A stretch of 64,000 bases of DNA from Pseudomonadota bacterium (GCA_029778535.1 JAKOQB010000124.1:95866-159865), one strand, 5' to 3'. Shown: positions 1 to 8,367, counted from the first letter of the stretch. Numbers and translations: made by a program. Notes: a model not told the origin generated them from the letters alone.

Positions 1-54
1 ACCACGATCTACGCGGCGATGAAGCCGTACCTGAACGGCGCCACGGCGCGATGA
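1..54 (+). CDS. C-terminal end of an unidentified protein (partial)
   Basis: An open frame enters from the left edge and stops at a TGA at 52-54, giving the last 17 residues, ending in NGATAR. The stop overlaps the ATG of the next gene in an ATGA arrangement, so the two are probably co-translated. The fragment is too short to name. In Burkholderiales ahcY often precedes a holin-like gene and metF, but these residues do not match the usual AhcY C-terminus. Confidence 0.5.
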   Translation, partial: TTIYAAMKPYLNGATAR

Positions 55-407
55 AGGAAGACCCGATGCGCATTCTCCTCGTCTGGATCCTGAACGCCGT
101 TGCGCTATGGCTCGTCACGCTGATCGTGCCCGGTGTGCAGATCCAGGACCCCGTGCACGCATTTATCGCCGCGATCGTGCTCGGACTCGTGAACGCGCTG
201 GTCAAGCCGGTGCTCGTCATTCTGACTTTGCCGATCACCGTGGTCACGCTCGGGCTGTTCCTGCTGGTGATCAACGCGCTGCTATTCTGGGCCGTGGGCT
301 CGCTGCTGCCCGGATTTCACGTTGCCGGCTTCTGGTGGGCGATGGCCGGTGCGCTGCTGTACAGCATCCTGTGCTGGGCGTTCTCGACGCTGCTGCCGCG
401 GCGCTAG
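51..407 (+). CDS. Phage holin family 4 (YvlD-like) membrane protein
   Basis: A 118-residue, very hydrophobic inner-membrane protein with about four predicted membrane segments filling nearly the whole chain. It has the pattern of the Phage_holin_4_2 / YvlD family, including the conserved GLVNALVKPVL stretch near residues 47-57. Function of the family is unknown; despite the name it is a chromosomal gene and not evidence of a prophage. The start at 51 overlaps the upstream stop; an internal ATG at 66 gives a more typical N-terminus (MRILLVW) and may be the true start. Confidence 0.8.
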   Translation: MKEDPMRILLVWILNAVALWLVTLIVPGVQIQDPVHAFIAAIVLGLVNALVKPVLVILTLPITVVTLGLFLLVINALLFWAVGSLLPGFHVAGFWWAMAGALLYSILCWAFSTLLPRR

Positions 408-459
408 CAGCTTGACGCCCGGCGCCGCAAGACTCCAAAATGGATCTTGTGCATCCGTT

Positions 460-801
460 ATGGAGCAACGAGTGGCTGTCAATCTTTCGGTCAAGAACGT
501 GCCGGACGAATTGGCGCAGAAACTGCGCGAACGCGCACAGCGCAATCGCCGGTCGCTGCAGCGCGAACTGCTCAGCATTCTCGAAGGGGCGGCCGCCGAC
601 ACGCGCGGCGGACAGGCAGCAAGGGAATGGGAGGCAACTGCCCCGGAGAAGGGCAAGCTGCCGATCGAGGAGATCGCGGCGCGAGCGCGGGAAATCTTTC
701 CGCGTCCAACGAAGGGTGAATCGGCAACAGCCATCATCCGGGGCATGCGCGACGGCCGATACGGCGACCGCTGGCTGAAGACCGGCCGGCACGACGACTG
801 A
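460..801 (+). CDS. FitA/VapB-like ribbon-helix-helix antitoxin
   Basis: A 113-residue protein starting MEQRVAVNLSVKNVPDEL. Residues 5-45 look like a ribbon-helix-helix DNA-binding domain of the FitA/VapB class (short beta strand, then the helix ending in RNRRSLQRELLSIL). The C-terminal part would bind and neutralise the toxin. Its stop TGA shares one base with the ATG of the PIN-domain gene, as is usual in toxin-antitoxin operons. The longer in-frame extension upstream (from 322) overlaps the holin-like gene and has no RHH-like content, so I chose the ATG at 460. Such pairs usually autoregulate their promoter. Confidence 0.82.
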   Translation: MEQRVAVNLSVKNVPDELAQKLRERAQRNRRSLQRELLSILEGAAADTRGGQAAREWEATAPEKGKLPIEEIAARAREIFPRPTKGESATAIIRGMRDGRYGDRWLKTGRHDD

Positions 802-1247
802 TGCGCCGGCTGTATGTCGCCGAACCTGTCGCTGCCTACCGGACGCGGCCGCCCATAGTCGTCGACGCCAGCGTGCTGGCGGCGTCGATTCTTGGCGAAC
901 CGACACGCGCAGAAGCCGAGTTGCTGATGCGTGGCCGGCGGCTGACGGCGCCGACGCTGATTGACTACGAGCTGACCCACGTGGCGGTTCGGAAGCTGCG
1001 CGCGCATGCCCTCTCAGAGCGACAGTTCACCGCGGCAATGGAGAACTTTGCCGCGCTCGACCTGGTGCGTCACGCCGTTGATCCGCTGCCGATGTCGGCC
1101 TTGGCGCGGCGTTACGAAATGTCCGCATACGACGCAGCGTACCTCTGGCTTGCGGGGCTGCTCGACGCACCTCTCGTCACCTTCGATCGCCAGCTCGCAC
1201 GCGCGGCGCTCGACCATCTGAACCGGCCAAAGGACAACCGCGCATGA
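801..1247 (+). CDS. VapC-like PIN-domain ribonuclease toxin
   Basis: A 148-residue PIN-domain protein. The N-terminal strand carries VVDASVLA with the first catalytic Asp, an acidic residue follows in DYELTHVAV, and the third and fourth acidic positions are in YDAAYLWLA and VTFDRQLA. These match VapC/FitB toxins, which cleave RNA using Mg2+. It overlaps its antitoxin by one base. A 16-residue N-terminal extension precedes the first strand, somewhat longer than usual. The locus separates the holin-like gene from metF, which suggests it was inserted between them. Confidence 0.85.
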   Translation: MRRLYVAEPVAAYRTRPPIVVDASVLAASILGEPTRAEAELLMRGRRLTAPTLIDYELTHVAVRKLRAHALSERQFTAAMENFAALDLVRHAVDPLPMSALARRYEMSAYDAAYLWLAGLLDAPLVTFDRQLARAALDHLNRPKDNRA

Positions 1248-1295
1248 CCTCGTCGTTTGACGGCCTGCCCGTCTCGTTTCCGGCGCGCCCTTGAG

Positions 1296-2132
1296 ATGCA
1301 GCGCACCTACAGCTTCGAATTCTTCCCGCCCAAGTCGCCCGAGGGCGCCGACAAGCTGCGCGTGGTGCGCACGCGGCTGGCCGAAGTGAAGCCGGCGTTC
1401 TTTTCCGTGACGTTCGGCGCCGGCGGCAGCACGCGCGAAGGCACGTGGAACACGGTGATGGAGATCCACGCCGCCGGACTGCCGGTCGCGCCACACATTT
1501 CATGCATCGGCACCACGCGCGAACAGGTCGCGCAGCTGATCGACGGCTACCGCGCGGCGGGCATCAGGCGGCTGGTCGCGCTGCGCGGCGACCCGCCGTC
1601 GGGCGCGGCGGGCGGCGCCGGCGACTTCCGCTACGCGAACGAACTGGTCGCGTTCATCCGCGCCGAGGCCGGCGACTGGTTTCACATCGAGGTCGCCGCG
1701 TATCCGGAGATGCACCCGCAGGCGCGGTCGCCGGACGACGACCGCGCCAACTTCCTGCGCAAAGTCCGAGCGGGCGCGAACTCGGCGATCACGCAGTACT
1801 TCTACAACGCCGACGCCTATTTCCGCTTCTGCCGCGAGGTCGAGGCGGCCGGGTGCACGGCGCCGATCGTGCCCGGCATCATGCCGATCACGAATTTCAC
1901 GCAGCTGGCACGCTTTTCCGACAACTGCGGCGCGGAGATCCCGCGCTGGATCCGGCTGAAGCTCGCGGGCTTCGGCGACGACAAGGTTTCGATCCGCGCC
2001 TTCGGCCTGGACGTGGTGACCGATCTGTGCGAGCGGTTGTTGGCGGCCGGCGCGCCGGGGCTGCACTTCTACACGATGAACCAGGCCGACGCCGCGCTCG
2101 CGCTGTGGCGGCGGCTCGGCCTGCCGAAGTGA
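1296..2132 (+). CDS. metF: Methylenetetrahydrofolate reductase
   Basis: A 278-residue flavoprotein that reduces 5,10-methylene-THF to 5-methyl-THF, the methyl donor for methionine synthesis. The N-terminus MQRTYSFEFFPPKS contains the conserved EFFPPK strand, and further MetF signatures are visible: VTFGAGGSTR, HISCIGTTREQV, LRGDPP and ITQYFYNAD. Length matches bacterial MetF (about 275-295). A TTG at 1257 would add 13 residues without family features, so the ATG at 1296 is preferred. It ends 6 bp from the convergent glutathione transferase gene. Confidence 0.95.
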   Translation: MQRTYSFEFFPPKSPEGADKLRVVRTRLAEVKPAFFSVTFGAGGSTREGTWNTVMEIHAAGLPVAPHISCIGTTREQVAQLIDGYRAAGIRRLVALRGDPPSGAAGGAGDFRYANELVAFIRAEAGDWFHIEVAAYPEMHPQARSPDDDRANFLRKVRAGANSAITQYFYNADAYFRFCREVEAAGCTAPIVPGIMPITNFTQLARFSDNCGAEIPRWIRLKLAGFGDDKVSIRAFGLDVVTDLCERLLAAGAPGLHFYTMNQADAALALWRRLGLPK

Positions 2133-2138
2133 CCGCTT

Positions 2139-2801
2139 TCAGTTCGGTGCGCGGCGATACGGTTCGTCGTGCGCGACGAAGTCGTTTTCCTGCACGGCCG
2201 CGGCGAGCCACTCCTTCATCTCCGGCAGATCGAGCATGGTGTGCATGTATTCATCGAGCGCAGGCGCGAGCTTCGGCTTGTAGGTGTTGAAGCGCGTGAC
2301 CACCGGCGCGTAGTACGCGTCGGCAATGCAGAACCGCCCGAACAGGAACGGCCCGTCGGCCCGGTGGCGCGCGCGCAGCCCGGTCCAGATCGCGCTGATG
2401 CGGTCGATGTCGTCCTGCACCGCGACGTTCCAGCCGAGCCCGGCCAGGTTCGCGGTGACGTTCATGCTCAGGTGCGTGCGCAGCGCCGGAAAGCCCGCGT
2501 GCATCTCGGCGCAGATCGCGCGTGCCTCGGCGCGCTGTTTGGCGTCGCGCGGCCACAACTGCTTGTCGGGGAACTTCTCGGCCACATACTCGGCGATCGC
2601 CAGCGTGTCCCATACCGTCACGCCGTCGTCAACCAGCACCGGCACCTTGCCGGTCGGGCCGAAGGCGAGTGCGTCGCGCTTGAACGTGGGCGAATTGAAA
2701 CTGAGCTTGACCTCATCGAAGGCGATGCCGGCGTGGCGCAGCAGCAGCCACGGACGCATCGACCACGACGAGTAGTTCTTGTTGCCGATCACCAGCTTCA
2801 C
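2139..2801 (-). CDS. Glutathione S-transferase family protein
   Basis: A 220-residue cytosolic GST-fold protein. The N-terminal thioredoxin-like domain (about 1-80) starts MKLVIGNKNYSSWSMRPWLL, where one of the SSWS serines is probably the catalytic residue, and has the cis-Pro segment TGKVPVLVDDG and the glutathione-contacting DTLAIAEY. The C-terminal part (about 90-215) is the all-helical domain. The subfamily is common in proteobacteria; the substrate is unknown. It lies 25 bp upstream of nothing else on its strand except the second GST gene, with which it may form a tandem pair. Confidence 0.88.
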   Translation of the reverse strand: MKLVIGNKNYSSWSMRPWLLLRHAGIAFDEVKLSFNSPTFKRDALAFGPTGKVPVLVDDGVTVWDTLAIAEYVAEKFPDKQLWPRDAKQRAEARAICAEMHAGFPALRTHLSMNVTANLAGLGWNVAVQDDIDRISAIWTGLRARHRADGPFLFGRFCIADAYYAPVVTRFNTYKPKLAPALDEYMHTMLDLPEMKEWLAAAVQENDFVAHDEPYRRAPN

Positions 2802-2826
2802 GCAGCCTCCTTCGGGGAACGAATCG

Positions 2827-3474
2827 TCACTGCGTCGGCCAATGTGCCTCGAACACCGACGCGACGCATGGTGCGCACTCGATTGTCTGGAGCAGCGCGT
2901 GGAAGCGCGGCCGGCTTTCCTTCAGATGCGCGCGCGTGCCGGACCAGCGCGACACGACGGCCGCCAGCAGGTCGAGCGCGCCGATCCGATCGTCGCTCAG
3001 GTACGGCGCGGCCGGAAACGTGTCGGCAAACACATCCCACAGCCGGTGCAGCCGCGCGCGCGCGCCGGCGCAGACGCGCTTGGCCAGTTCGTCGTCGCAC
3101 GGCGCGCACCAGCGTTCCGGATAGTCGATCACGCCGATCGCCGCGTAGCAGTTGGCGGCGATGTACGTCAGACCGCGGATCGCCTGTGCGCGGCGTGACG
3201 GCAGCGCGGGCAGCAGGCCGCTCGCCGGGTGACGCAGCGCCAGTTCGATCAGGATCGCGCTGCTCTCGGTCAGCACCGCGCCGTCGTCGAGCACCAGCGT
3301 CGGCACCTGCGCCAGCGGATTGACGCGCTTCAGTGCATCGAGTCCGGGGCCGGGCTGCCACGACGCGGCATCGATCAGCCGGTACTCGATGCCCGCGAGC
3401 CGCAGCGCGGCCTCGATCGCGGCCACGCCCGAGCCCTTCGCGCCGTACAGCGTCAGCATCGGCTCCGCCGTCAC
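2827..3474 (-). CDS. Glutathione S-transferase family protein
   Basis: A 215-residue GST-like protein distinct in sequence from its neighbour at 2139-2801. The thioredoxin-like domain shows NPLAQVPTLVLDDG with the cis-Pro and LTESSAILIELAL, the glutathione-binding turn; a helical domain follows. The N-terminal LYGAKGSGVAAIE lacks an obvious catalytic Cys, so a Ser would be the active residue if it is an enzyme. ATGs at 3474 and 3459 are both plausible starts. Substrate unknown. It is followed after 25 bp by the other GST, suggesting an operon. Confidence 0.85.
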   Translation of the reverse strand: MTAEPMLTLYGAKGSGVAAIEAALRLAGIEYRLIDAASWQPGPGLDALKRVNPLAQVPTLVLDDGAVLTESSAILIELALRHPASGLLPALPSRRAQAIRGLTYIAANCYAAIGVIDYPERWCAPCDDELAKRVCAGARARLHRLWDVFADTFPAAPYLSDDRIGALDLLAAVVSRWSGTRAHLKESRPRFHALLQTIECAPCVASVFEAHWPTQ

Positions 3475-3483
3475 GGGCTCGCG

Positions 3484-3939
3484 TCAGACGAACTGCGCGA
3501 GCGTCGGCGCTGTCGTCGCGATGCCGATCGCGACCAGCGCGGGAATCGCCACGCCGACCACCGCCGCGAGCACGGCCAGCGTCCCGCGCGGCACGTGCGG
3601 CGTCCACGCGGGCGCCGGCAGCCGCCGCGCCGCGCGCGCCAGCCGAAGGAAGCCTTCGCCGGCGTGCCGCGCCAGCGCGCGCATCCCGCCGCCGCCGGGC
3701 GGCTCAATCAGTTCGACGCGGGTCGCGCCCAGGCCTTCGATCACCGAGCGCCGGTGCGTGCGCAGCGCGACTTCGTCGCCGCCGAGCGCGAACACGTCCT
3801 GCGGTTCGCCTTCCTCGGTCAGCCAGACGCCGCCGTAGATCACCTTCACGCGCGTCCCGCGCTTGCCTTCCAGCATCAGCAGCTGCTCATGGCCGAGATC
3901 GATCGTCCGCGACGTGACCGGTCCCCATTCGCCCATCAT
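3484..3939 (-). CDS. DUF2917 domain protein
   Basis: A 151-residue protein beginning MMGEWGPVTSR, whose first two thirds match the DUF2917 pattern: a cupin-like strand set with RVKVIYGGVWLTEEGEPQDV and LGGDEVAL. The C-terminal third contains a hydrophobic membrane segment (LAVLAAVVGVAIPALVAIGI). A GGAGG Shine-Dalgarno lies 5 bp before the ATG at 3939 and 8 bp before the ATG at 3936. Function unknown. DUF2917 genes are typically divergent from a GcvA-like LysR regulator, as here, so the neighbour probably controls it. Confidence 0.8.
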   Translation of the reverse strand: MMGEWGPVTSRTIDLGHEQLLMLEGKRGTRVKVIYGGVWLTEEGEPQDVFALGGDEVALRTHRRSVIEGLGATRVELIEPPGGGGMRALARHAGEGFLRLARAARRLPAPAWTPHVPRGTLAVLAAVVGVAIPALVAIGIATTAPTLAQFV

Positions 3940-4026
3940 GACAACCTCCACTGCGTGATTGGCCTTGCGGCACGGGCGAATTAGAGGACACCGAGCGCGC
4001 GCCGACAAACGAAAAGAGCGCAATTG

Positions 4027-4036
4027 ATGCATGCAT
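4027..4036. promoter_or_regulatory. ATGCATGCAT palindrome between DUF2917 gene and LysR gene
   Basis: A perfect 10-bp palindrome sits in the short divergent region, touching the first possible start codon (4035) of the LysR gene. LysR proteins usually bind dyads in exactly this position to repress themselves and activate the divergent gene. The placement is suggestive, but the palindrome is short and low in information. Confidence 0.3.
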
Positions 4037-5030
4037 GATTCGCATGTATGGTCGCGCCATGGTTTCCCGTCCGGCAGCTGCGCGACCTGTCCCGCGCCGC
4101 AAGCGCCCGATCCAGCTCGCGTCGCTGCGCGGCTTCGAGGCCGCCGCCCGGCTGCTGTCGTTCACGCTCGCGGCCGACGAGCTGGCGCTGACGCAATCGT
4201 CGATCAGCCGCCAGATCGGCGCGCTCGAACGACAGGTGGGAAAGCAACTGTTCGTGCGCAAGACGCGGGCGCTGGAGTTGACCGCCGCCGGCGAGCGGCT
4301 GCAGCGCGCGGTCCAGCAGGCGCTCGCCGCGATCGACCGCAGCGTCGACGAGATCCGCGGCGTCGGCCTGCCGCCGCGCATCTCGCTGACCACGTATGCG
4401 TCGTTTGCATCGCAGTGGCTGGTGCCGAGGCTGGCGGCATTCCAGCGCGAGCATCCGCAGATCGAGATCCGGATCGACGCCGCCGACCGCTTCATCGACC
4501 TACGCAAGGAAGGCGTGGACGTGGCGATCCGCTGGTGCAGCCCCGAGCGCACGCCGCTGCCGACGGATGCGATCGAACTGCTGCGTGAATACGTGACGCC
4601 GGCCGTCAGCAGCCGGCTGATCGAGCGCACGCGCGTGACGCTGAATACACCGGCGGACCTGTTCAAGCTGCCGTTGCTGGAGATGGACGAGTCGGCGCCG
4701 AGTTCGATCGCCAGCAGCTGGCAGCGCTGGTTCGATTTCGCCGGCGTGCCGCCGCAGTCGCCCGCAGGTGGGCGCATGACCTTCTCGTTCATCGACCAGG
4801 CCGTGCAGGCCGCCATCCGCGGCCAGGGCGCCGTGATGGGACGCTCGCCGCTGATCGAGGATTCGGTCGCGGCCGGCGACCTGACGACGCCGTTTCCGCA
4901 ACTGAAGATGCAGACCGGCTATCACTACTACCTCGTCGTCAACCCCGACAGCGCCCGCCTGCCCCACGTGGCCACGTTCACGCAGTGGCTGCTCGAAGAG
5001 TTCAGGCGGGGGCCGATGCGGCTCACCTGA
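4035..5030 (+). CDS. LysR-family transcriptional regulator (GcvA-like)
   Basis: A 331-residue regulator. The LysR winged helix-turn-helix lies at about residues 25-85, with LRGFEAAARLLSFTLAADEL and ALTQSSISRQIGALE as the recognition region; a substrate-binding domain of the GcvA/AmpR type follows (ISLTTYASFASQWLVPRL, then IDLRKEGVDVAIRW). ATGs at 4044 and 4059 are alternative starts because the first 20 residues are basic and poorly conserved. It is divergent from the DUF2917 gene across about 95 bp containing an ATGCATGCAT palindrome, so it probably autoregulates and controls that gene. Confidence 0.88.
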   Translation: MIRMYGRAMVSRPAAARPVPRRKRPIQLASLRGFEAAARLLSFTLAADELALTQSSISRQIGALERQVGKQLFVRKTRALELTAAGERLQRAVQQALAAIDRSVDEIRGVGLPPRISLTTYASFASQWLVPRLAAFQREHPQIEIRIDAADRFIDLRKEGVDVAIRWCSPERTPLPTDAIELLREYVTPAVSSRLIERTRVTLNTPADLFKLPLLEMDESAPSSIASSWQRWFDFAGVPPQSPAGGRMTFSFIDQAVQAAIRGQGAVMGRSPLIEDSVAAGDLTTPFPQLKMQTGYHYYLVVNPDSARLPHVATFTQWLLEEFRRGPMRLT

Positions 5031-5060
5031 GAGAAGCTCGGATCGCGGACCGCACACCTC

Positions 5061-5206
5061 GGATCGCGGATTGCGGATTGCGAGCGGCATGCAGATATTC
5101 CGGGCCGCGCGGCGGGCGCTGACGCCTGAGTGGGCCTGCGTCTCTTGCTGGCACGGCACTGCGCAGGCCGCGGCCAGCGCAATCCGCAATCCGCATTCCG
5201 CAATCC
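5061..5206. repeat. Heptameric GGATTGC/GGATCGC repeats in inverted arrangement
   Basis: The region between the LysR and folate cyclo-ligase genes begins with GGATCGC and two GGATTGC heptamers (5061-5082) and ends with the same heptamers in opposite orientation (5178-5206). The 15-bp arms 5068-5082 and 5178-5192 are perfect inverted repeats separated by 95 bp. Such a structure could act as a bidirectional transcript end. The same heptamer family occurs at 17335-17376 and 50671-50719. No gene is apparent inside the loop. Confidence 0.8.
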
Positions 5207-5781
5207 TAAAGCGATCCCCCCTCCGTCAGCGCCAGATCGAGGCGGATGTCGTGCGGCTTGGGGTTGATCGTCTTGATGCGCGCGCAGTCGAAGCCGATGC
5301 CGACCGCGACCGGCCGCGGCGACAGGCGCGCGAGCGTGCGGTCGTAATAGCCGCCGCCGTAACCGAGCCGGTAGCGACTGGCGTCGATGCCTAGGCACGG
5401 GATCAGCAGCAGTTGCGGCTTCATGCGCCGCTTCGACGCCGGCTGCTGGATGCCATACGCGCCCGGTTCCAGCGGCGTGGACGGTGTCCATGGAGCGAAC
5501 TCGAGCAGGTCGCCGACGACCACGGGCAGCCCGGCCTCGCGCGTTGCATCCTCCGCCAGCCACGCGGTGACCATCTGCGTCAGGCTCGGCTCGCCGCGGG
5601 TCGGCCAGTAAAACGCGAGCCGCTTCACCGGCATCGTGTGCAGCCAGCGCGACACGCGATTCACCAGCACGCGCTCGCGCTCGGCGCGATCTTCCATGTT
5701 CATGCGCGCGGCGAGTAGACGCGCGCGCAGGCCGCCCCGCTCGGGATCGGATGGTGTTCCGCCGATCGACTTTGTCGCCAT
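5206..5781 (-). CDS. 5-formyltetrahydrofolate cyclo-ligase
   Basis: A 191-residue enzyme converting 5-formyl-THF to 5,10-methenyl-THF with ATP. Visible family signatures are FYWPTRGEPSL, IPCLGIDASRYRLGYGGGYYDR (shown as the nucleotide/folate loop, residues about 130-150) and VAVGIGFDCA. The start MATKSIGG at 5781 fits the usual length (180-200); the longer frame overlaps the divergent transglycosylase gene. The two start codons lie only about 30 bp apart, so the promoters overlap or lie within the genes. Confidence 0.92.
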   Translation of the reverse strand: MATKSIGGTPSDPERGGLRARLLAARMNMEDRAERERVLVNRVSRWLHTMPVKRLAFYWPTRGEPSLTQMVTAWLAEDATREAGLPVVVGDLLEFAPWTPSTPLEPGAYGIQQPASKRRMKPQLLLIPCLGIDASRYRLGYGGGYYDRTLARLSPRPVAVGIGFDCARIKTINPKPHDIRLDLALTEGGSL

Positions 5782-5812
5782 CTCTTTCGCGCTGCGTGCT
5801 AACGTGATCTCG

Positions 5813-7825
5813 ATGTTATTACGCCGTGCCGTCGTTCTCGCCGCAGCAGCCGCGCTGTGGCTCGCCGCCTCGCCCATCGGCGCTACGTCGCAGCCGCGCC
5901 CCGCCGCCCGCACCGACTCGCTGTCGGCCGACGATGCGATTGTGGCGGCGCGCGAGGCATCTCGCGTCGGCGACCGCGAGCGGCTGGCGATGCTGGCCGA
6001 GCGCGTGAAGGGTCATCCGCTCGAAGCGTACGTCGAATACTGGCAGCTCGCCCCCAGGCTGCGCACCGACGATCCCGCAAGCGTCGACGCCGCCGTGTCC
6101 GACTTCTTCGCCCGTCATCGCGGCACGTATCTGGCCGACCGCCTGCGGCTCGACTGGCTGCTGGCGCTGGGCGCGCGGGGCGACTTCGACACCTTCACGC
6201 GCGAACTGCCGGCGCTGGTCTGGGGCGACGATGCGCAGATCCGCTGCTACGCGCTGCTGGCCCGCTACCTGCGCGAAAGGCGCAACGATGCGCTGGGGCG
6301 CGAGGCGCGGCACCTGTTGTCGGCGACGCGCGAGTCCGGCACCGAGGCGTGCGTGGCGCTGACCGACGCGCTGCTGCAGGACGGGCGGTTGTCGGTGTGG
6401 GAGCGCGTGCGCGCGCTGGTCGAGCAGAACCAGTTCGCCACCGCCAAGCGCGTGGCCGCCGCGGCCAAGGGCACCACGCCGGCGCTGACCGCGCAGGCGA
6501 TCGACCATCCGGCCGCGTTCCTCGCCACCCACGAGCGGCGGCTGACCGATGCGCAACGCGAGCTGGCGCTGGTCGCGATCGCGCGGCTGGCGCGCGACGA
6601 CCCGGCGCAGGCGGCGCGCTTCGCCAGCGCGCTGAACCTGCACCTGACGCCGGAGCAGCGCGGCGTCGTCTGGGGCCGCATCGGTCACATGGGCGCGCTG
6701 AAGCTCGCGCCGGAGGCGCTCGAGTGGTATCGGCGCGGCGGCGAGCACGTCGGCATCGGCCCGGATGCGGTGCGCGCCGACGAGGTGCTCGAGTGGCAAG
6801 TGCGCACCGCGCTGCGCGGCGATCGCAACGGCCCCGACTGGCGCATGGTGCGCGCGGCGATCGAGCGGATGCCGCGCTCGCTGGCGCGCGAGCCGGCATG
6901 GGTCTACTGGCGTGCGCGCGCGCTGCAGGCCGAGGACCGCGACGCCGAGGCCACCGAGCTGCTGCGCACGATCGCCGGCCGCTTCGACTTCTACGGCAAG
7001 CTCGCGGCGGAAGAACTGGGCGAGCCGATCGTGGTGCCGCCGCGCGCCGCCGAACCGAGCGCCGAGGAAGTCGCCGCGATGGCGGCCAATCCGGGCTTCG
7101 CGCGCGCGCTGGCGTTCTACCGCCTCGGGCTGCGCGCCGAAGGCCACCGCGAATGGAACTGGCAGTTGCGCGGCATGAACGATCGCCAACTGCTGGCCGC
7201 GGCGGAGTATGCGCGCAGCGTGAACGTGCTGGACCGGATGATCGCGACTTCCGACCGCACGCGCGACGAATTCGATTTCACGCAGCGCTTCCCGGCCCCG
7301 CACCGGGCCGAGCTGACGCAGAGCGCGCGCGCGGCCGGGCTCGACGAGACCTGGGTCTACGGCTTGATCCGGCAGGAGTCGCGCTTCATCCAGGACATCC
7401 GCTCCAGCGCCGGCGCGCAGGGCCTGATGCAGCTGATGCCCTCGACCGCGCGCTTCGTCGCGCGCAAGGTCGGCATGAACGATTTCGCGCCGGCCCGCAT
7501 CACCGAGGTCGACGTCAACCTGCGGCTCGGCACCGGCTACCTGCGCATGGTGCTCGATGACCTCGACGGACAGCCGGTGCTCGCCACCGCCGCCTACAAC
7601 GCCGGGCCCGGGCGCCCGCGGCTGTGGCGCGCGGCGCTGGTGCGGCCGGTCGAAGGCGCGATCTTCGCCGAGACGATCCCGTTCAACGAGACGCGCGATT
7701 ACGTCAAGCGCGTGATGTCCAACGCCGTCTACTACGCCGCGCTGTTCGAGGAAAAGGCGCAGTCGCTGAAGGCGCGGCTCGGCGTGATCGCCCCGAAGGC
7801 CGCCGGCACCACCGACCTGCCCTGA
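5813..7825 (+). CDS. slt: Soluble lytic murein transglycosylase (Slt70-like)
   Basis: A 670-residue periplasmic enzyme that cleaves peptidoglycan glycan strands to 1,6-anhydromuropeptides. Residues 1-25 form a signal peptide (MLLRRAVVLAAAAALWLA, then ATS). A long alpha-superhelical region occupies about 40-480, and the C-terminal lysozyme-like domain carries the catalytic glutamate in RQESRF (Glu522), followed by GAQGLMQLMPSTA and TAAYNAGPGR. Length is close to E. coli Slt70. The longer upstream frame lies inside the divergent gene and lacks signal-peptide character. Confidence 0.93.
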   Translation: MLLRRAVVLAAAAALWLAASPIGATSQPRPAARTDSLSADDAIVAAREASRVGDRERLAMLAERVKGHPLEAYVEYWQLAPRLRTDDPASVDAAVSDFFARHRGTYLADRLRLDWLLALGARGDFDTFTRELPALVWGDDAQIRCYALLARYLRERRNDALGREARHLLSATRESGTEACVALTDALLQDGRLSVWERVRALVEQNQFATAKRVAAAAKGTTPALTAQAIDHPAAFLATHERRLTDAQRELALVAIARLARDDPAQAARFASALNLHLTPEQRGVVWGRIGHMGALKLAPEALEWYRRGGEHVGIGPDAVRADEVLEWQVRTALRGDRNGPDWRMVRAAIERMPRSLAREPAWVYWRARALQAEDRDAEATELLRTIAGRFDFYGKLAAEELGEPIVVPPRAAEPSAEEVAAMAANPGFARALAFYRLGLRAEGHREWNWQLRGMNDRQLLAAAEYARSVNVLDRMIATSDRTRDEFDFTQRFPAPHRAELTQSARAAGLDETWVYGLIRQESRFIQDIRSSAGAQGLMQLMPSTARFVARKVGMNDFAPARITEVDVNLRLGTGYLRMVLDDLDGQPVLATAAYNAGPGRPRLWRAALVRPVEGAIFAETIPFNETRDYVKRVMSNAVYYAALFEEKAQSLKARLGVIAPKAAGTTDLP

Positions 7826-7906
7826 CCCACCGCGCGAACGCGGGACGCTGAAGCTCGCGATTCGTGCCCGCCGCGCCGCGGCGCAGATTGCGCGTTGAAG
7901 TTCGCA

Positions 7907-7945
7907 GCGTAAGACTGGCGCAAGGCGGCGTAAGACTGACGCAAG
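7907..7945 (+). promoter_or_regulatory. Two 18-bp direct repeats, 21-bp period, upstream of symporter operon
   Basis: GCGTAAGACTGGCGCAAG at 7907-7924 is repeated at 7928-7945 with one mismatch. The 21-bp period equals two helical turns, so two protein dimers would sit on the same face of DNA. The repeats lie about 85 bp before the DUF4212 start in an otherwise featureless 200-bp leader, which makes an activator or repressor site for the transporter operon likely. The binding protein is not known. Confidence 0.55.
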
Positions 7946-8027
7946 TTTCGCTCGGTAGCTTGTGCGCTGGTCTGAATCCGCCGCAGAGCGGACGTGGATT
8001 TCGGTTCATTCATTTCGGGAGGCTCCC

Positions 8028-8363
8028 ATGACTGCTGCATCACCGGCGACGCCGGTCTACAACTGGGCCGCGATCGATGCCGATCCGCGCTTCCAGAAAC
8101 TGCACAGCAAGAAGGTCGGCTTTCTGGCCGGGTTGATGATCTTCTCGATCATCTACTACTTCCTGCTGCCGGTCGGCGCGGCGTACTTCCCCGGGATCTT
8201 CAGGATCAAGGTGTGGGGGCCGATCAACGTCGGCCTCCTGTTCGCGCTGTCGGAATTCGTGGTCGCGTGGGCGATCGCGTTCCATTACTCGCGCCGCGCC
8301 AACCGAGAATTCGACGAGATGGCGCGCGAACTGATCCGCGACGCCGAGAAGATCGGCAGGTAA
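8028..8363 (+). CDS. DUF4212 small subunit of sodium:solute symporter
   Basis: A 111-residue inner-membrane protein of the DUF4212 / Na_symport_sm family. Two membrane segments are clear (VGFLAGLMIFSIIYYFLLPV and NVGLLFALSEFVVAWAIAF), with a charged C-terminal tail. A GGGAGG Shine-Dalgarno lies just before the ATG at 8028. It is followed 4 bp later by the large symporter subunit, the standard arrangement in which the small protein is thought to assist the transporter. Confidence 0.92.
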   Translation: MTAASPATPVYNWAAIDADPRFQKLHSKKVGFLAGLMIFSIIYYFLLPVGAAYFPGIFRIKVWGPINVGLLFALSEFVVAWAIAFHYSRRANREFDEMARELIRDAEKIGR

Positions 8364-8367
8364 CGAG

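Noticed and set aside
51..407. Holin-like gene taken as evidence for a prophage
   Set aside because: The family is chromosomal, and no other phage gene lies nearby.
7907..7945. Sigma-54 promoter in the symporter leader
   Set aside because: A GG...GC pair exists but the spacing is 9 bp instead of 10 and the remaining consensus is missing.
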